In this document: one piece after another, positions 28,207 through 37,234 of the stretch
Position numbering within the stretch: position 1 is the first letter of the stretch
Layout: each line of letters begins with the position of its first letter
The notes under the pieces: generated by a model
What the model saw: only the letters and a program-made list of their open reading frames with translations
The model's database searches: none
What the model was told of the DNA's origin: nothing
Position numbers and translations under genes: made by a program
Assembly (NCBI RefSeq): GCF_004168285.1
Contig: NZ_SEWF01000016.1
Coordinates: forward strand, 1-64,000
Direction of reading: 5' to 3'
Source: Emticicia agri
GTDB taxonomy: Bacteria > Bacteroidota > Bacteroidia > Cytophagales > Spirosomataceae
Length of the DNA: 64,000 nt

Positions 28207-28760
28207 TTAGCTTTTTACCAAATATTTCAGGCGGATTTTTTGCTTCTCTGAAATAAGGTGAGCAAAGGCTACCTCATACAGCACAAAAAAACCAGGAGAG
28301 TTTGAGTCTTTTTTGCCTCCGGTAATAGATTTCATAATCAATATATTCTTTTCCGTCTTTAGAAATACCTATGATGTCAGCGCTTGAACCTAATCTTATT
28401 TTATTATTTTCTTCGGTAAGTGAACGAAAATGTGTTCTTATAATAACCGTATCTCCGCTTCTTACTTCATCAATAAACTCCTGCATTTTAAAAGCCGCAT
28501 GCTCATCAATTTCCACTTCTTTCTGACCCTCTGATTTTAAATGCTACATAATATCTTTTAGACCTGCCCGACGATGTAATTTGCAGTTCAGGTGCTTTTT
28601 CAACAACTGCTTTATATCTCATTAAGGCATTCTTAGCCGTTTCTGTAGTTGAAAAATAATTATCAAAAAGATAGAGACTCAATAGAGAGAAAACAGCAAG
28701 CAGGAAAGTATATCCATCAAACTTCTGTTTTATAGAGATAGGGTCATCTTCTTCAGCCAT
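28207..28760 (-). pseudogene. Membrane-anchored protein gene with two apparent frameshifts
   Basis: The 5' frame (28760 down to 28506) encodes MAEEDDPISIKQKFDGYTFL and one membrane helix near 18-38, and ends shortly after YYVAFK. Removing one base in the A4 run (28535-28538) continues it as SEGQKEVEIDEHAAFKMQEF. That frame runs to 28274 and stops just after SWFF. Removing one base from the T7 run on the coding strand (28285-28291) extends it as VLYEVAFAHLISEKQKIRLK to a stop at 28207-28209. The repaired product is about 183 residues. The repaired joins read naturally, which supports real coding sequence with two indels. Family unknown. Confidence 0.55.
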
Positions 28761-28819
28761 AGTCTTTTAGCAGTGGTAGTAAAATTTAGCTCAAACAATT
28801 TCTAAATCAATTGTTCTGT

Positions 28820-29671
28820 TTACTTTTCCTTATTCACCAATCCCTTCACATAATCGCTGGTTACATCATTGGTAATAATCTCGGTAAGCCCCTCATAGTT
28901 TTTCAATTTCAAAGCCATGTCTTTCATGGTTTTAAGGGCTAATTTCAGGTAATTCGGGCCTAAACTTACTCTGGCAACTCCTATTTCTTCAAGTGTTTTC
29001 AATGATGGAATACCGGGGAATGTCAGCACATTAATCGGGAAATCTATAGCTGCTACCAGTTGCTTTAAATCTTCTTCTTTTTTCATCAGAATCGGATAAA
29101 AACACCCTGCACCTGCTTCTTTATAGGCTAAACCTCTCTTGATTATTTCTTCAAGTTTTGCCTCTTCCCCAGGAAATAAATTACCATGAATCAGTACATC
29201 TGTACGGGCATTGATAAAAAGCGGAATGTCTCTTTCCTGTGCAACTTCCCGAATGATGCTGATTCTATGGCATTGCTCTTCAATAGAATAAATACTATGG
29301 GTATCAGTATTGGTATCTTCAATGTTAATGCCCACAATTCCGGTGTCTAAAAGTAGTGCTATATGCTCACGCAATTGTGCGTCTGTAGCAGCGTAAGCAC
29401 TTTCAATATCAGCCGTTACCGGAACTTCTACACTATTAGCAATTTGTTTCAGCCGGATTAATACATCACTAAAAGGTAATTGTTCACCATCATTATATCC
29501 GTTTGCGTATGCCACCGAAGCACTGGCCGTAGCTATGGCCGAAAATTCCAGACTTTCTAAGAGAAGTGCCCCTAATGAATCCCAGATATTGGGTAAAATC
29601 AACAATTTTCCTGTATGGTGTAAAGCATAGAGTTTTAGTGCTTTTTCTTTTTGTGTAGGCTTTGTTGTCAT
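28820..29671 (-). CDS. Isocitrate lyase/PEP mutase-superfamily enzyme
   Basis: This 283-residue TIM-barrel enzyme is of the PEP mutase/oxaloacetate decarboxylase-like group. Signature segments are NIWDSLGALLLESLEFSAIATASASVA (near 28-54, given here as the start and end of a conserved strand-helix), PVTADIESAYA near 89-99, GINIEDTNTD near 117-126 and FINARTDVL near 155-163. The Asp and Glu in ADIE and IED match metal-binding positions. The exact reaction is not evident; it lacks the isocitrate lyase KKCGH-type loop. It follows an NTF2-like gene by four bases, so they are co-transcribed. Confidence 0.88.
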   Translation of the reverse strand: MTTKPTQKEKALKLYALHHTGKLLILPNIWDSLGALLLESLEFSAIATASASVAYANGYNDGEQLPFSDVLIRLKQIANSVEVPVTADIESAYAATDAQLREHIALLLDTGIVGINIEDTNTDTHSIYSIEEQCHRISIIREVAQERDIPLFINARTDVLIHGNLFPGEEAKLEEIIKRGLAYKEAGAGCFYPILMKKEEDLKQLVAAIDFPINVLTFPGIPSLKTLEEIGVARVSLGPNYLKLALKTMKDMALKLKNYEGLTEIITNDVTSDYVKGLVNKEK

Positions 29672-29675
29672 GGTA

Positions 29676-30068
29676 TTAGCTAATATCGGTAATGGCTATA
29701 ATTTTTGCCTCTGCAAACTTAAAAACAGACTTTCCTTTCAGGTCGAGTACATCGCCTTTTTTCAAAACATCAGACAAATCAATGGCTAAAACAGCATGGT
29801 AGTCAATTTCTATTTCCGTCTGATTTGCCTCATGTTGGAAATTTTTGATAGTCTGTTTTCGGGAAGAGAAAAAGGCTTTAGCGTTTTCAGCTTGCTGTCT
29901 GAAAGCAGATAAGCTTTTAATGCTAAGGTTCACTTCTCCGCCTGAGATATTTTCAAACTGAACATTTTCATCTAAATTTTTCAACATTCCGTCAACATCA
30001 AAGTTGTTATAAGATTCAATGTAGTGTTGTATGAGTTGTTCTCTTTGCTGCATTTTGTTGTTTTGCAA
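29676..30068 (-). CDS. NTF2-like (SnoaL-type) protein
   Basis: A 130-residue protein of the nuclear transport factor 2 / SnoaL-like fold: REQLIQHYIESYNNFDVDGM is the typical first helix, followed by LDENVQFENISGGEVNL and a curved beta sheet to the end. Such proteins are small ligand-binding or isomerase-like enzymes. It lies four bases upstream of the PEP mutase-like gene and 68 bases downstream of a GNAT gene, so the run LysR-GNAT-NTF2-PEP mutase may be one operon. Confidence 0.82.
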   Translation of the reverse strand: MQNNKMQQREQLIQHYIESYNNFDVDGMLKNLDENVQFENISGGEVNLSIKSLSAFRQQAENAKAFFSSRKQTIKNFQHEANQTEIEIDYHAVLAIDLSDVLKKGDVLDLKGKSVFKFAEAKIIAITDIS

Positions 30069-30136
30069 TTATTTATAGCTTTTCGCAAGTATTGCTTAAA
30101 GATAGAAAATTTTGATTTAGACCAAGCTTAATTTCT

Positions 30137-30586
30137 TCATATATCCCATAAAAACCTCATCTTATTCTTCCTGACTCCACCCATACGCTCATAAAACTTT
30201 ATCGCTCTCAAATTAAAATCAGGCGTTTGCCATTGGATATTCACACAGTTGTTTTGTTGGGCAATTGCTTTGAGTTTTTGCATGATTTCCTCGCCAATGC
30301 CCAAGCCTCTGCATTCGGGTTCCAAGTACAAACAATCAAGATATAGAAACATACCTGCATCCCAGGTTGAATAATCGAAAGTGTAAGAGGCATAGCCTGC
30401 TAATTGCTGATTTTTTTCCACTACCCAACAAAATAGCTTTGGGTTTTCAGTGAAGAGTGCCTTGGCTAATAGTTTTTCCTTGTTGATTGGGTTGAAACTT
30501 GCCTGTTCAAATTCAGCATGTTTGCGGCACAATTCTACTAAGGCAGACAAGTCTTGAGCTTGAATAACTCTTATCTGGTATTCCAT
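30137..30586 (-). CDS. GNAT-family N-acetyltransferase
   Basis: A 149-residue acetyltransferase. YLDCLYLEPECRGLGIGEEI near 82-101 holds the acetyl-CoA-binding R-G-x-G-I/G-x pattern, and NLRAIKFYERMGG near 126-138 is the typical C-terminal motif. It overlaps the upstream LysR gene by 16 bases, indicating translational coupling. Acceptor substrate unknown. Confidence 0.92.
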   Translation of the reverse strand: MEYQIRVIQAQDLSALVELCRKHAEFEQASFNPINKEKLLAKALFTENPKLFCWVVEKNQQLAGYASYTFDYSTWDAGMFLYLDCLYLEPECRGLGIGEEIMQKLKAIAQQNNCVNIQWQTPDFNLRAIKFYERMGGVRKNKMRFLWDI

Positions 30587-31473
30587 TGGAGGCTAATTTC
30601 AGTCTGCAAAAACTCTATAAAATGATGAAAGTATTGCGGATAGGTTCTGTTATTCATAATAGCTACATAATGTTTTCGTTTTAAGCCATTCTTCCCGATT
30701 TTAATTGCTTTCAGGCTTGTATCTTTCAGGTATGGCTTCAATGCCCAATTAGCCATTGACATAATACCCATATCTGCCTTTACCATTTCTATTGAGGCTT
30801 CTGTCAATGGCAGAGGGGTAATTTTCTTCGGGCTCAAATTAGCAGGTGCCAGCAAGAATTGATGCACTGTGACGGTTTCCAATGGTAATGAATGTATAAG
30901 CAAATGCTCGTTTGTAAAGTCTTCGGCCACTACGAATTTCTTATTTGCCCAAGCATGGTTTTCAGAGACCACCATCATCATTTCGTCCTGAAAAAGCTCC
31001 AGGTATTTAATCGTATTATCTTTTAGAGGGTCGCTCACAATGGCAATATCAAGTGCATTAGCTAATAGTTTTTGCAGTGGATAATGTGTGGCCTCCATTA
31101 CAATCTTCAAATCGATGTTTGGATAAAGTTTCTGGAATTGTTTCATTACCGAGGGCAACCAATGGTAACCCGAATAGCATTCGGTACTGATTCTGATTTC
31201 ACCGATTTCGCCATATACCAGTTGCTTGATTTCTTTTTCAGTATCCGACAGTTTATCAATGATCTCTTTGGCAGTCTGGTAGAGCTTTTCTCCTGCTTGC
31301 GTAAGAATCAGTTTTTTGTTGGTACGCAAAAAAATCTTTGTCCCCAACTGATATTCAGCTTCTTTGAGCTGGTGGCTCAATGCCGACTGGGTTAAATGCA
31401 GTTTATCGATAGCCCTGGTAATGCTACCCTCTTCTACAATTGCCTTAATGAGCCTTAAATGTCTGATTTCCAT
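30571..31473 (-). CDS. LysR-family transcriptional regulator
   Basis: This LysR protein of about 300 residues has an N-terminal winged helix-turn-helix (MEIRHLRLIKAIVEEGSITR, then AIDKLHLTQSALSHQLKEAE) and a periplasmic-binding-protein-like effector domain (about 90-295). The ATG at 31473 fits the family start; an upstream TTG frame to 31506 and an ATG at 31485 are alternatives. It is divergent from the rhodanese gene, and a long inverted repeat sits between them. Divergent LysR regulators commonly control the neighbouring gene, so the rhodanese is the most likely target, together with its own operon. Confidence 0.9.
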   Translation of the reverse strand: MEIRHLRLIKAIVEEGSITRAIDKLHLTQSALSHQLKEAEYQLGTKIFLRTNKKLILTQAGEKLYQTAKEIIDKLSDTEKEIKQLVYGEIGEIRISTECYSGYHWLPSVMKQFQKLYPNIDLKIVMEATHYPLQKLLANALDIAIVSDPLKDNTIKYLELFQDEMMMVVSENHAWANKKFVVAEDFTNEHLLIHSLPLETVTVHQFLLAPANLSPKKITPLPLTEASIEMVKADMGIMSMANWALKPYLKDTSLKAIKIGKNGLKRKHYVAIMNNRTYPQYFHHFIEFLQTEISLQWNTR

Positions 31474-31528
31474 AACCTGATTCATGAATAGAAAGCAAAT
31501 TAACAAAATTTAGACATCAGATTTATAT

Positions 31529-31561
31529 GAAAAGAATTGATGAAACGTATCAATTCTTTTC
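31529..31561. promoter_or_regulatory. Inverted repeat, likely LysR operator
   Basis: Perfect 13-bp arms, GAAAAGAATTGAT and ATCAATTCTTTTC, are separated by seven bases. The inner part gives ATTGAT-N7-ATCAAT, a T-N11-A LysR-box arrangement. It lies between the divergent LysR and rhodanese genes, 26 bases upstream of a -7 element for the rhodanese. Confidence 0.6.
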
Positions 31562-31586
31562 ATTTTTCTTGCTTTCGGTTGCCTTG

Positions 31587-31594
31587 TAGTTTTG
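31587..31594 (+). promoter_or_regulatory. -7 promoter element for the rhodanese gene
   Basis: TAGTTTTG matches the Bacteroidota TAnnTTTG consensus, about 33 bases before the ATG at 31627. The -33 element is weak (CTTG near 31568-31571), fitting a regulator-dependent promoter. Confidence 0.5.
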
Positions 31595-31626
31595 CACAGT
31601 CAATCACAAAAACAAAACATAATAAT

Positions 31627-32019
31627 ATGAATGCACAAATCAAACATTACGAAGATAAACTGGCTTATGAAATGGATCCATCAGATTTATTCGATGCCTT
31701 AAATAAAGGAGAAAAAATAGTAGCCCTTGATACCCGAAAACCGTTTGGCTATGAAGTAGAACATATCCCGACAGCTATTAATATTCCCCATCGGGAAATG
31801 AATGAGATCACCACCCAACACCTTGACCGAGACGTTATTTATGTGACCTATTGCGACGGTATCGGCTGCAATGCATCTACCAAAGGAGCATTGAATATGG
31901 CTCGTTTAGGCTTTAATGTAAGGGAACTCATGGGCGGCCTTGAATGGTGGAAATTTGATGGTTATGCTACTGAAGGGACTAAAGCTGTAATGGGGGAAAA
32001 TATTGAATGTGCTTGTTGA
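31627..32019 (+). CDS. Rhodanese-like domain protein
   Basis: A 130-residue single-domain rhodanese starting at ATG 31627. The earlier in-frame ATG at 31537 lies inside the inverted repeat and precedes the promoter, so I reject it. VALDTRKPFGYEVEHIPTAI is the family CH2A-type segment and Cys76 begins the active-site loop CDGIGC. It would transfer a sulfane sulfur to a thiol acceptor in the cytosol. Two further cysteines end the protein (ECAC), an unusual tail that could relay sulfur or bind metal. Confidence 0.9.
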   Translation: MNAQIKHYEDKLAYEMDPSDLFDALNKGEKIVALDTRKPFGYEVEHIPTAINIPHREMNEITTQHLDRDVIYVTYCDGIGCNASTKGALNMARLGFNVRELMGGLEWWKFDGYATEGTKAVMGENIECAC

Positions 32020-32024
32020 TGAGT

Positions 32025-32057
32025 GTAGCTGCACACTTTTATCTGGTGTGCAGCTAC
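32025..32057. terminator. Bidirectional hairpin terminator
   Basis: Perfect 12-bp stem (GTAGCTGCACAC / GTGTGCAGCTAC) with a nine-base loop between convergent rhodanese and RlmA-like genes. It lacks a long U tract. Confidence 0.7.
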
Positions 32058-32064
32058 GAATCTC

Positions 32065-32907
32065 TCATTTCGTGTGTCCAACCAATACCTGCAAATTAAT
32101 GCTTATTGTATCCATTTGCCTGATGTTTTCCGCTGTCAGTTGATTTCCCCAGGCTAAGGGTGACATTTGCCATACCTCTGCTTTTTCCTCATCAGTCAGA
32201 CATTTTTTGTCAGAGACCTGTATTTGCTTACAAAGTTGCATTTGTTCTAAAAAAAGGCTGGTGACTTTTGCATTAGAATAGGGACTTTTATTCAGAAGCA
32301 GACGCAACTCTTCTAAATAAGTAACATCAGGGATGGTTTTTATAGCTATCCCATCGGGTTTCAAAACCCGTTTAAACTCCTGATAATTGGCAGGTGAAAG
32401 GGTATTGAGAATTACATCTACCGAGTGATCTTTAAAAGGCAGATGAGCCAAATCACCTACTAACCAGGTTGTCTTACTATAGTGTTTACTTGCCCATTGA
32501 ATGCCCTCTTTGGTGATGTCAATTCCAAAGCTATTTACCTGCCTTTTATCCCACCTCAGCGAAAGTAGTGTATTAGAAAACAAGGTTCCATCTCCGCAGC
32601 CTATATCAAGGATAGTTAAGGAAGTTTTGCGTTCTGACTCTGCCATTAATAGCCTTACAAGCACTGATTCCAGGGCCTGAAAAAAGCCATTTTCTATCAG
32701 ATGGCTACGTGCCTGAAACAGATTTTTATGATAATGACTCTTAACTGCCTTATGAAAAAGGTTAATATAATTATGGCGGGCAATATCAAATTTATGGTTG
32801 TTTATGCATACCAGTTGTATAGCATGGTTCTCAAAATCCTTGTTACAAATGGGGCATTGCAACAAAGTCGTGTTGTTTTCGACAACACCCGAAATATATT
32901 GATTCAT
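32065..32907 (-). CDS. rlmA: RlmA-like 23S rRNA (guanine-N1) methyltransferase
   Basis: A 280-residue protein with the RlmA N-terminal zinc site (Cys18, Cys21, Cys34, His38, in LQCPIC and CINNHKFD). HKFDIARHNYINLF follows, then a class I methyltransferase domain (TILDIGCGDGTLFSN, SFGIDITKEG). The LSPANYQEFKRVLKPDG segment replaces the usual FAP motif. RlmA enzymes methylate a guanine of 23S rRNA helix 35 (G745 in E. coli, or G748 in the tylosin-resistance relatives). The first residues are slightly longer than in E. coli. Confidence 0.85.
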   Translation of the reverse strand: MNQYISGVVENNTTLLQCPICNKDFENHAIQLVCINNHKFDIARHNYINLFHKAVKSHYHKNLFQARSHLIENGFFQALESVLVRLLMAESERKTSLTILDIGCGDGTLFSNTLLSLRWDKRQVNSFGIDITKEGIQWASKHYSKTTWLVGDLAHLPFKDHSVDVILNTLSPANYQEFKRVLKPDGIAIKTIPDVTYLEELRLLLNKSPYSNAKVTSLFLEQMQLCKQIQVSDKKCLTDEEKAEVWQMSPLAWGNQLTAENIRQMDTISINLQVLVGHTK

Positions 32908-32950
32908 TGTTTTTCTTCAAATAAAAAATCAGACAATAGAAAAAGAGCGT

Positions 32951-32964
32951 TCGCTTATAAGCGA
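32951..32964. repeat. Short perfect palindrome
   Basis: TCGCTTATAAGCGA, flanked by GCG on one side and GCG on the other, sits upstream of the RlmA-like gene on the minus strand. It could be an operator or a small RNA hairpin. Confidence 0.35.
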
Positions 32965-33098
32965 GCGTGAGAAGCTTGAAGAAGCCTGACTCTTACGAGT
33001 AGATTTGAAGAAGACTGGTGGACATATTCCGCCTTAATGAAATGTTTATGAGTAATTTTATGCAAATTAAGTAAAATTCTTTTACCACACAGCAAATA

Positions 33099-35189
33099 TT
33101 AAAACTTATACCTCACCTGTAAATTAATATCCGATTTATGATTGCCCTCTATAAGGTCGTTTCCACTACCAATGCTGTTCTGATTTTTTAGTTGAGTGCG
33201 GGCATAGCGTATCCATAAATCCAAGTGTTGGTTAACCGCATACCTGCCAATCAGATAAACCCTTGTACCTCTACCAGAATAGGCAGGAAAAGAAACGGCA
33301 TACAATACTGTATTCTCAAAGGCATAAATCCTTGAATCATAATCGTCAGTAGAAAAATAAGCGATTCTACCTTTTAAGTATAATCTCTTAACAGAACCTT
33401 CTATATCCTGCATAATGGCATATCCTACCGATTTAGTTCGCCCTTCATATTGGAAAGTATTCACCTGCACCCGGCTTTGTAATTGAAGATTATGACTAAC
33501 CCTATAATCAAAATTAGTTAGTACATTTTCCCTGACTATAGTTACTACAATATCAGTAGGGGTAGTATTATTGGGCAAGTTTTTGCCTTTGTGTTCAGCA
33601 TGGTATTGTGCATATAACAAAGCTCTGCTATTAATCTGATAAGAAGCTCTTAACAGATAATCATATCCACGGGAAGGGGCATCAACCAGATATTTCAACC
33701 AGGGGAACCGGAATCTATCATAGAATCCGCTGAAAGTAAGGTTCTTTTTAGGCGAATATTTTAAGCCCCAGTATACTCCTTGTTCGTTAATATTCCGGCT
33801 ACCTTCAGCGAGGGCGTTGCTGTAAAAACTATGAAAATTTTTGTCGTAGTATCTCAGGTGCATTGCCCATTCTACCTGTTTGCTCAGAGCAGCCACCCAG
33901 CCACCTGTCAATCCTACCCCACCGCTACTGCTTCGGGCGGCTTCGCCGAAAAAATTGAAGTTTTGCCAGGTATAGCTAAAATTGGTACTTGCTACTGTAT
34001 GCTGCTTACCTGTAAATTCAAATTTATTGTAGAGCCTTGGCCGGCGCATCAGTATTGCATCAAACTGGGTATGCAGCAGGGTAGCTCCTATATAGCCATT
34101 TCTGAATCGAAAAGTGGCATTTGCGCCTGTATTCTGCTCGGTCAGTTGATTTTTTCGGGCTAATTCGGTTTCTGTTCTATGGTAGCCCGATGTAAGAATA
34201 GAACTGAAATATTCTTCTCTTTCTCCATCTGTTTCATCAATACTGGCGTCTCGTTTGGTAAATGAATAAAAGGCTGTTACATCAACCTGCCCGATTTGAT
34301 AAGTGGCAGCGGCACCTCTGAAATAGCCTCCCTCTAATAACGAACCATAAGGGCGGATACCCATGTTGCTACGCCTGATGGTTGTTACGGCCTCACTGCC
34401 TTTACCTAAAAAGAATCCTGCACCCAATACCAGCCCTTGTCCGAACTGTACCTGATAATCGCCTAATACAAGGTTTTTCAGACGACCTTTGTTTTTTAGT
34501 TGTACATGAAAACTGTAAAAATCAAGGTAATTTTTTTCGCCTGCATCTTTTTCAGCGGTCAATCCTATCTGAAAATCTCTGGGGCTACTTAACCGATAAC
34601 GCATATATAATTGTTGTGGCGAACCGGGGTATTTATCTTCTATAAAGCCTTTACTTTTTTCTAAGGTCTGGCTACTACGCAAAATCAGGTAATGGTCGGT
34701 AGCCTTGTTTAAATCAGGTGTTAAAGCGCTTGTAGTGAATTTTTGTCTGACCTCTACAAAAGGCAGTAATTGCTGAATGGTATTCAAATCAAAACCTGTT
34801 ATGGCCTGCAATTCATAAATACTCAATAAATCGCCGTATTGTGTACGGTGTGCAATCAGGTTTTTGATTTGTATAACTGATAAAACGTATAAAGAAGAAA
34901 GTTCTTCGTAAGTAGCTGTATTTAAATCAATTGGATTCTGATAGAGTTGAAACAGGCTTTCGTATAGGTCTTCATAATTAATATTTTCCTGCTGCAAAGG
35001 AAAAATCCTTTGTACAAACGCATCCAGATTAATTTCGGGTCTTGGGCGGGTTTGGGCATGTGTGAGATACGTTAGAAAAAACAGGCTTATTACCAACAAT
35101 AATTTCCTCCTGATACACCCGTACAGGATAAATAAAGAAAGATTAAAATCAGTAGTAAAAACAGGTTCTTTTTTTGCCAATTCTGACAT
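33099..35189 (-). CDS. Helix-hairpin-helix protein with a predicted outer-membrane barrel
   Basis: A 696-residue exported protein: the signal segment is LLLVISLFFLTYLTHAQT near 31-48. An N-terminal ComEA-like helix-hairpin-helix region (about 75-150) contains DLNTATYEELSSLYVLS and SIYELQAITGFDLNTIQQLL. The long C-terminal half (about 170-696) has alternating hydrophobic/polar strands with many Tyr/Phe and Gly, ending in KSDINLQVRYKF, which is typical of a beta-barrel with a terminal Phe. HhH plus barrel is a known Bacteroidota architecture of unknown function; a role in DNA binding or uptake at the surface is inference. Confidence 0.82.
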   Translation of the reverse strand: MSELAKKEPVFTTDFNLSLFILYGCIRRKLLLVISLFFLTYLTHAQTRPRPEINLDAFVQRIFPLQQENINYEDLYESLFQLYQNPIDLNTATYEELSSLYVLSVIQIKNLIAHRTQYGDLLSIYELQAITGFDLNTIQQLLPFVEVRQKFTTSALTPDLNKATDHYLILRSSQTLEKSKGFIEDKYPGSPQQLYMRYRLSSPRDFQIGLTAEKDAGEKNYLDFYSFHVQLKNKGRLKNLVLGDYQVQFGQGLVLGAGFFLGKGSEAVTTIRRSNMGIRPYGSLLEGGYFRGAAATYQIGQVDVTAFYSFTKRDASIDETDGEREEYFSSILTSGYHRTETELARKNQLTEQNTGANATFRFRNGYIGATLLHTQFDAILMRRPRLYNKFEFTGKQHTVASTNFSYTWQNFNFFGEAARSSSGGVGLTGGWVAALSKQVEWAMHLRYYDKNFHSFYSNALAEGSRNINEQGVYWGLKYSPKKNLTFSGFYDRFRFPWLKYLVDAPSRGYDYLLRASYQINSRALLYAQYHAEHKGKNLPNNTTPTDIVVTIVRENVLTNFDYRVSHNLQLQSRVQVNTFQYEGRTKSVGYAIMQDIEGSVKRLYLKGRIAYFSTDDYDSRIYAFENTVLYAVSFPAYSGRGTRVYLIGRYAVNQHLDLWIRYARTQLKNQNSIGSGNDLIEGNHKSDINLQVRYKF

Positions 35190-35374
35190 TGGAATTCCTT
35201 GATTTGAATACGTATTTTCTATATAGTGGGGAATTTTACTACAGCCAAAATTAAAGAATTATTAAAGAATAGCAATTACTAAAAGGTAGAATGTAGATTT
35301 TTTTTCCCAGCAATCGGCTTTTGTTAATGGCATAGATTTTTAATCTATAGCTAGACACAAACATCTGCTATAAT

Positions 35375-37177
35375 ATGAGAAATGTAGAAAATCAGACCGA
35401 AATTTACATTAATGGAATGGGAGCTACCCCCCACGAACACGGAGTTTTTTTCAGAGTATGGGCACCACATGCAGACTATGTATCGGTAGTTGGTGATTTT
35501 AATGAATGGAACGAGGGAGCAAACCCGCTGATTGCCGGAGAAGGTGGCTGCTGGGGAGTAAATGTAGAAAATGCAAAAGAAGGAGACCAATACAAATTTT
35601 TTATTAAAAATGGCGAATTAAATCTTTACAAAAATGACCCTTACGCCCGACAGGTAACTAATTCGGTAGGGAATTCGGTTGTATATAATCCGAAAGCCTA
35701 TGACTGGGAAGATGTTGCTTTTCAGATGCCGTCGTGGAATGAAATTGTTATCTACGAACTCCATATTGGTACTTTTAATCGTAGCAACCCCAAGAAAGTA
35801 GGTACTTTTCATGATGCAATCAAGAAATTGCCTTACCTGAAAGGGCTGGGTATCAATGCGGTCGAAATAATGCCTCCTTTCGAGTTTGCCGGAGACGTTT
35901 CGTGGGGTTATAACCCTGCGCATCCTTATGCCATTGAAACCGAATACGGCGGACCAAGGGCTTTCAAAGACTTTATCAAAGAAGCACATAAATTAGGTAT
36001 AGCAGTCATACTCGACGTAGTTTATAACCACTTTGGCCCATCTGATTTGGATTTGTGGCAATTTGACGGCTGGAACGAAAACGGCAAAGGCGGTATTTAT
36101 TTTTATAATGACTGGCGTTCGACAACTCCGTGGGGAGATACACGCCCGGACTACGAACGCCCTGAGGTAGGACGTTATATCAAAGATAATGCTATTATGT
36201 GGCTGGAAGATTACAAAGTAGATGGACTGCGTATGGATATGGTACCTTATATAAGAAATGTACATGCCGATGGTAATCCTTCCAACGATTTGCAGGAGGG
36301 TTTGAATATGATACGCTGGATTAATAGTGAAGTCAGAGAGAGATTCCCGAATGCGTTGGTTGTAGCAGAAGATATGCACGGACAGCATTTTATTACTGAC
36401 CAGGTACAGACAGGTGGTTTAGGTTATGGCTCACAGTGGGATGCTGACTTTGTACACCCACTGCGTAATGTATTGACACAAGCCTCTGACGAATATGTGG
36501 ACATGAATTTAGTGGCATCTGCCCTATTGAGAAGATATAGCGATGATGCCATGCGACGGGTGATATTCACAGAATCACATGATGAAGTAGCTAACGGCAA
36601 AGCCAGAGTAGCAGAAGAAGTAGAGCCGGGTAATGCTACCGGTTGGTATGCACGCAAAAAAGCTACCTTGGGCGCTGTAATGGTATTGACTTCGCCGGGA
36701 ATACCTATGATTTTTCAAGGGCAAACCATTCAGCAGGATAGCTGGTTTCAGGATACTGAGCCTTTAGACTGGGGACGTTTGAAGAAATTGTCGGGTATCT
36801 CTGATATGTATAAAGATATGATTCATCTACGCAGAAATCTTACAGGTGTTTCAGCCGGATTAATGGGGCAGCATACTGAAATTCTGGCATTAGACCACGA
36901 TAAAAAACTGATTGCTTTCCAGAGATGGCATCAGGGTGGTAGCAGAGATACAACGGTTGTAGTGATGAATTTCTCGCATGAGACTATTTTAAATTATCCT
37001 ATCAAGTTCCCATCTGAAGGAAAATGGCTGGTACGCTTTAACGGAGATTCTCAATCATACGAACCAGACTTTACACATACAGAATGTACCGAAGTTGATG
37101 TAACTGCTGACAATGATACGCTTATGGGCGAAATATGTGTAGGTCCTTATAGCGCTCTTGTACTTTCACAAGACTAA
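35375..37177 (+). CDS. GH13 1,4-alpha-glucan branching-type enzyme
   Basis: A 600-residue alpha-amylase-family enzyme. The N-terminal CBM48-like domain (about 20-110; VFFRVWAPHADYVSVVGDFN) is followed by the GH13 barrel. The catalytic residues are Asp288 (DGLRMDMV), Glu332 (VVAEDM) and Asp403 (FTESHDE). The substrate motif DVVYNHFGPSD is at 214-224. The layout matches branching enzyme or malto-oligosyltrehalose-type enzymes. It acts in the cytosol on glycogen-like glucan (inference). No glgC/glgA/glgP genes are next to it. Confidence 0.88.
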   Translation: MRNVENQTEIYINGMGATPHEHGVFFRVWAPHADYVSVVGDFNEWNEGANPLIAGEGGCWGVNVENAKEGDQYKFFIKNGELNLYKNDPYARQVTNSVGNSVVYNPKAYDWEDVAFQMPSWNEIVIYELHIGTFNRSNPKKVGTFHDAIKKLPYLKGLGINAVEIMPPFEFAGDVSWGYNPAHPYAIETEYGGPRAFKDFIKEAHKLGIAVILDVVYNHFGPSDLDLWQFDGWNENGKGGIYFYNDWRSTTPWGDTRPDYERPEVGRYIKDNAIMWLEDYKVDGLRMDMVPYIRNVHADGNPSNDLQEGLNMIRWINSEVRERFPNALVVAEDMHGQHFITDQVQTGGLGYGSQWDADFVHPLRNVLTQASDEYVDMNLVASALLRRYSDDAMRRVIFTESHDEVANGKARVAEEVEPGNATGWYARKKATLGAVMVLTSPGIPMIFQGQTIQQDSWFQDTEPLDWGRLKKLSGISDMYKDMIHLRRNLTGVSAGLMGQHTEILALDHDKKLIAFQRWHQGGSRDTTVVVMNFSHETILNYPIKFPSEGKWLVRFNGDSQSYEPDFTHTECTEVDVTADNDTLMGEICVGPYSALVLSQD

Positions 37178-37234
37178 GAAATCTGGTGCCATACCAATAG
37201 TGTATGGCACATTTCTATAAATTTCACAACCACT

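Noticed and set aside
35331-35360. Hairpin ATAGATT/AATCTAT before the GH13 gene as a terminator or riboswitch
   Set aside because: Short AT-only arms with no tract or conserved core; such hairpins are expected by chance in AT-rich gaps.
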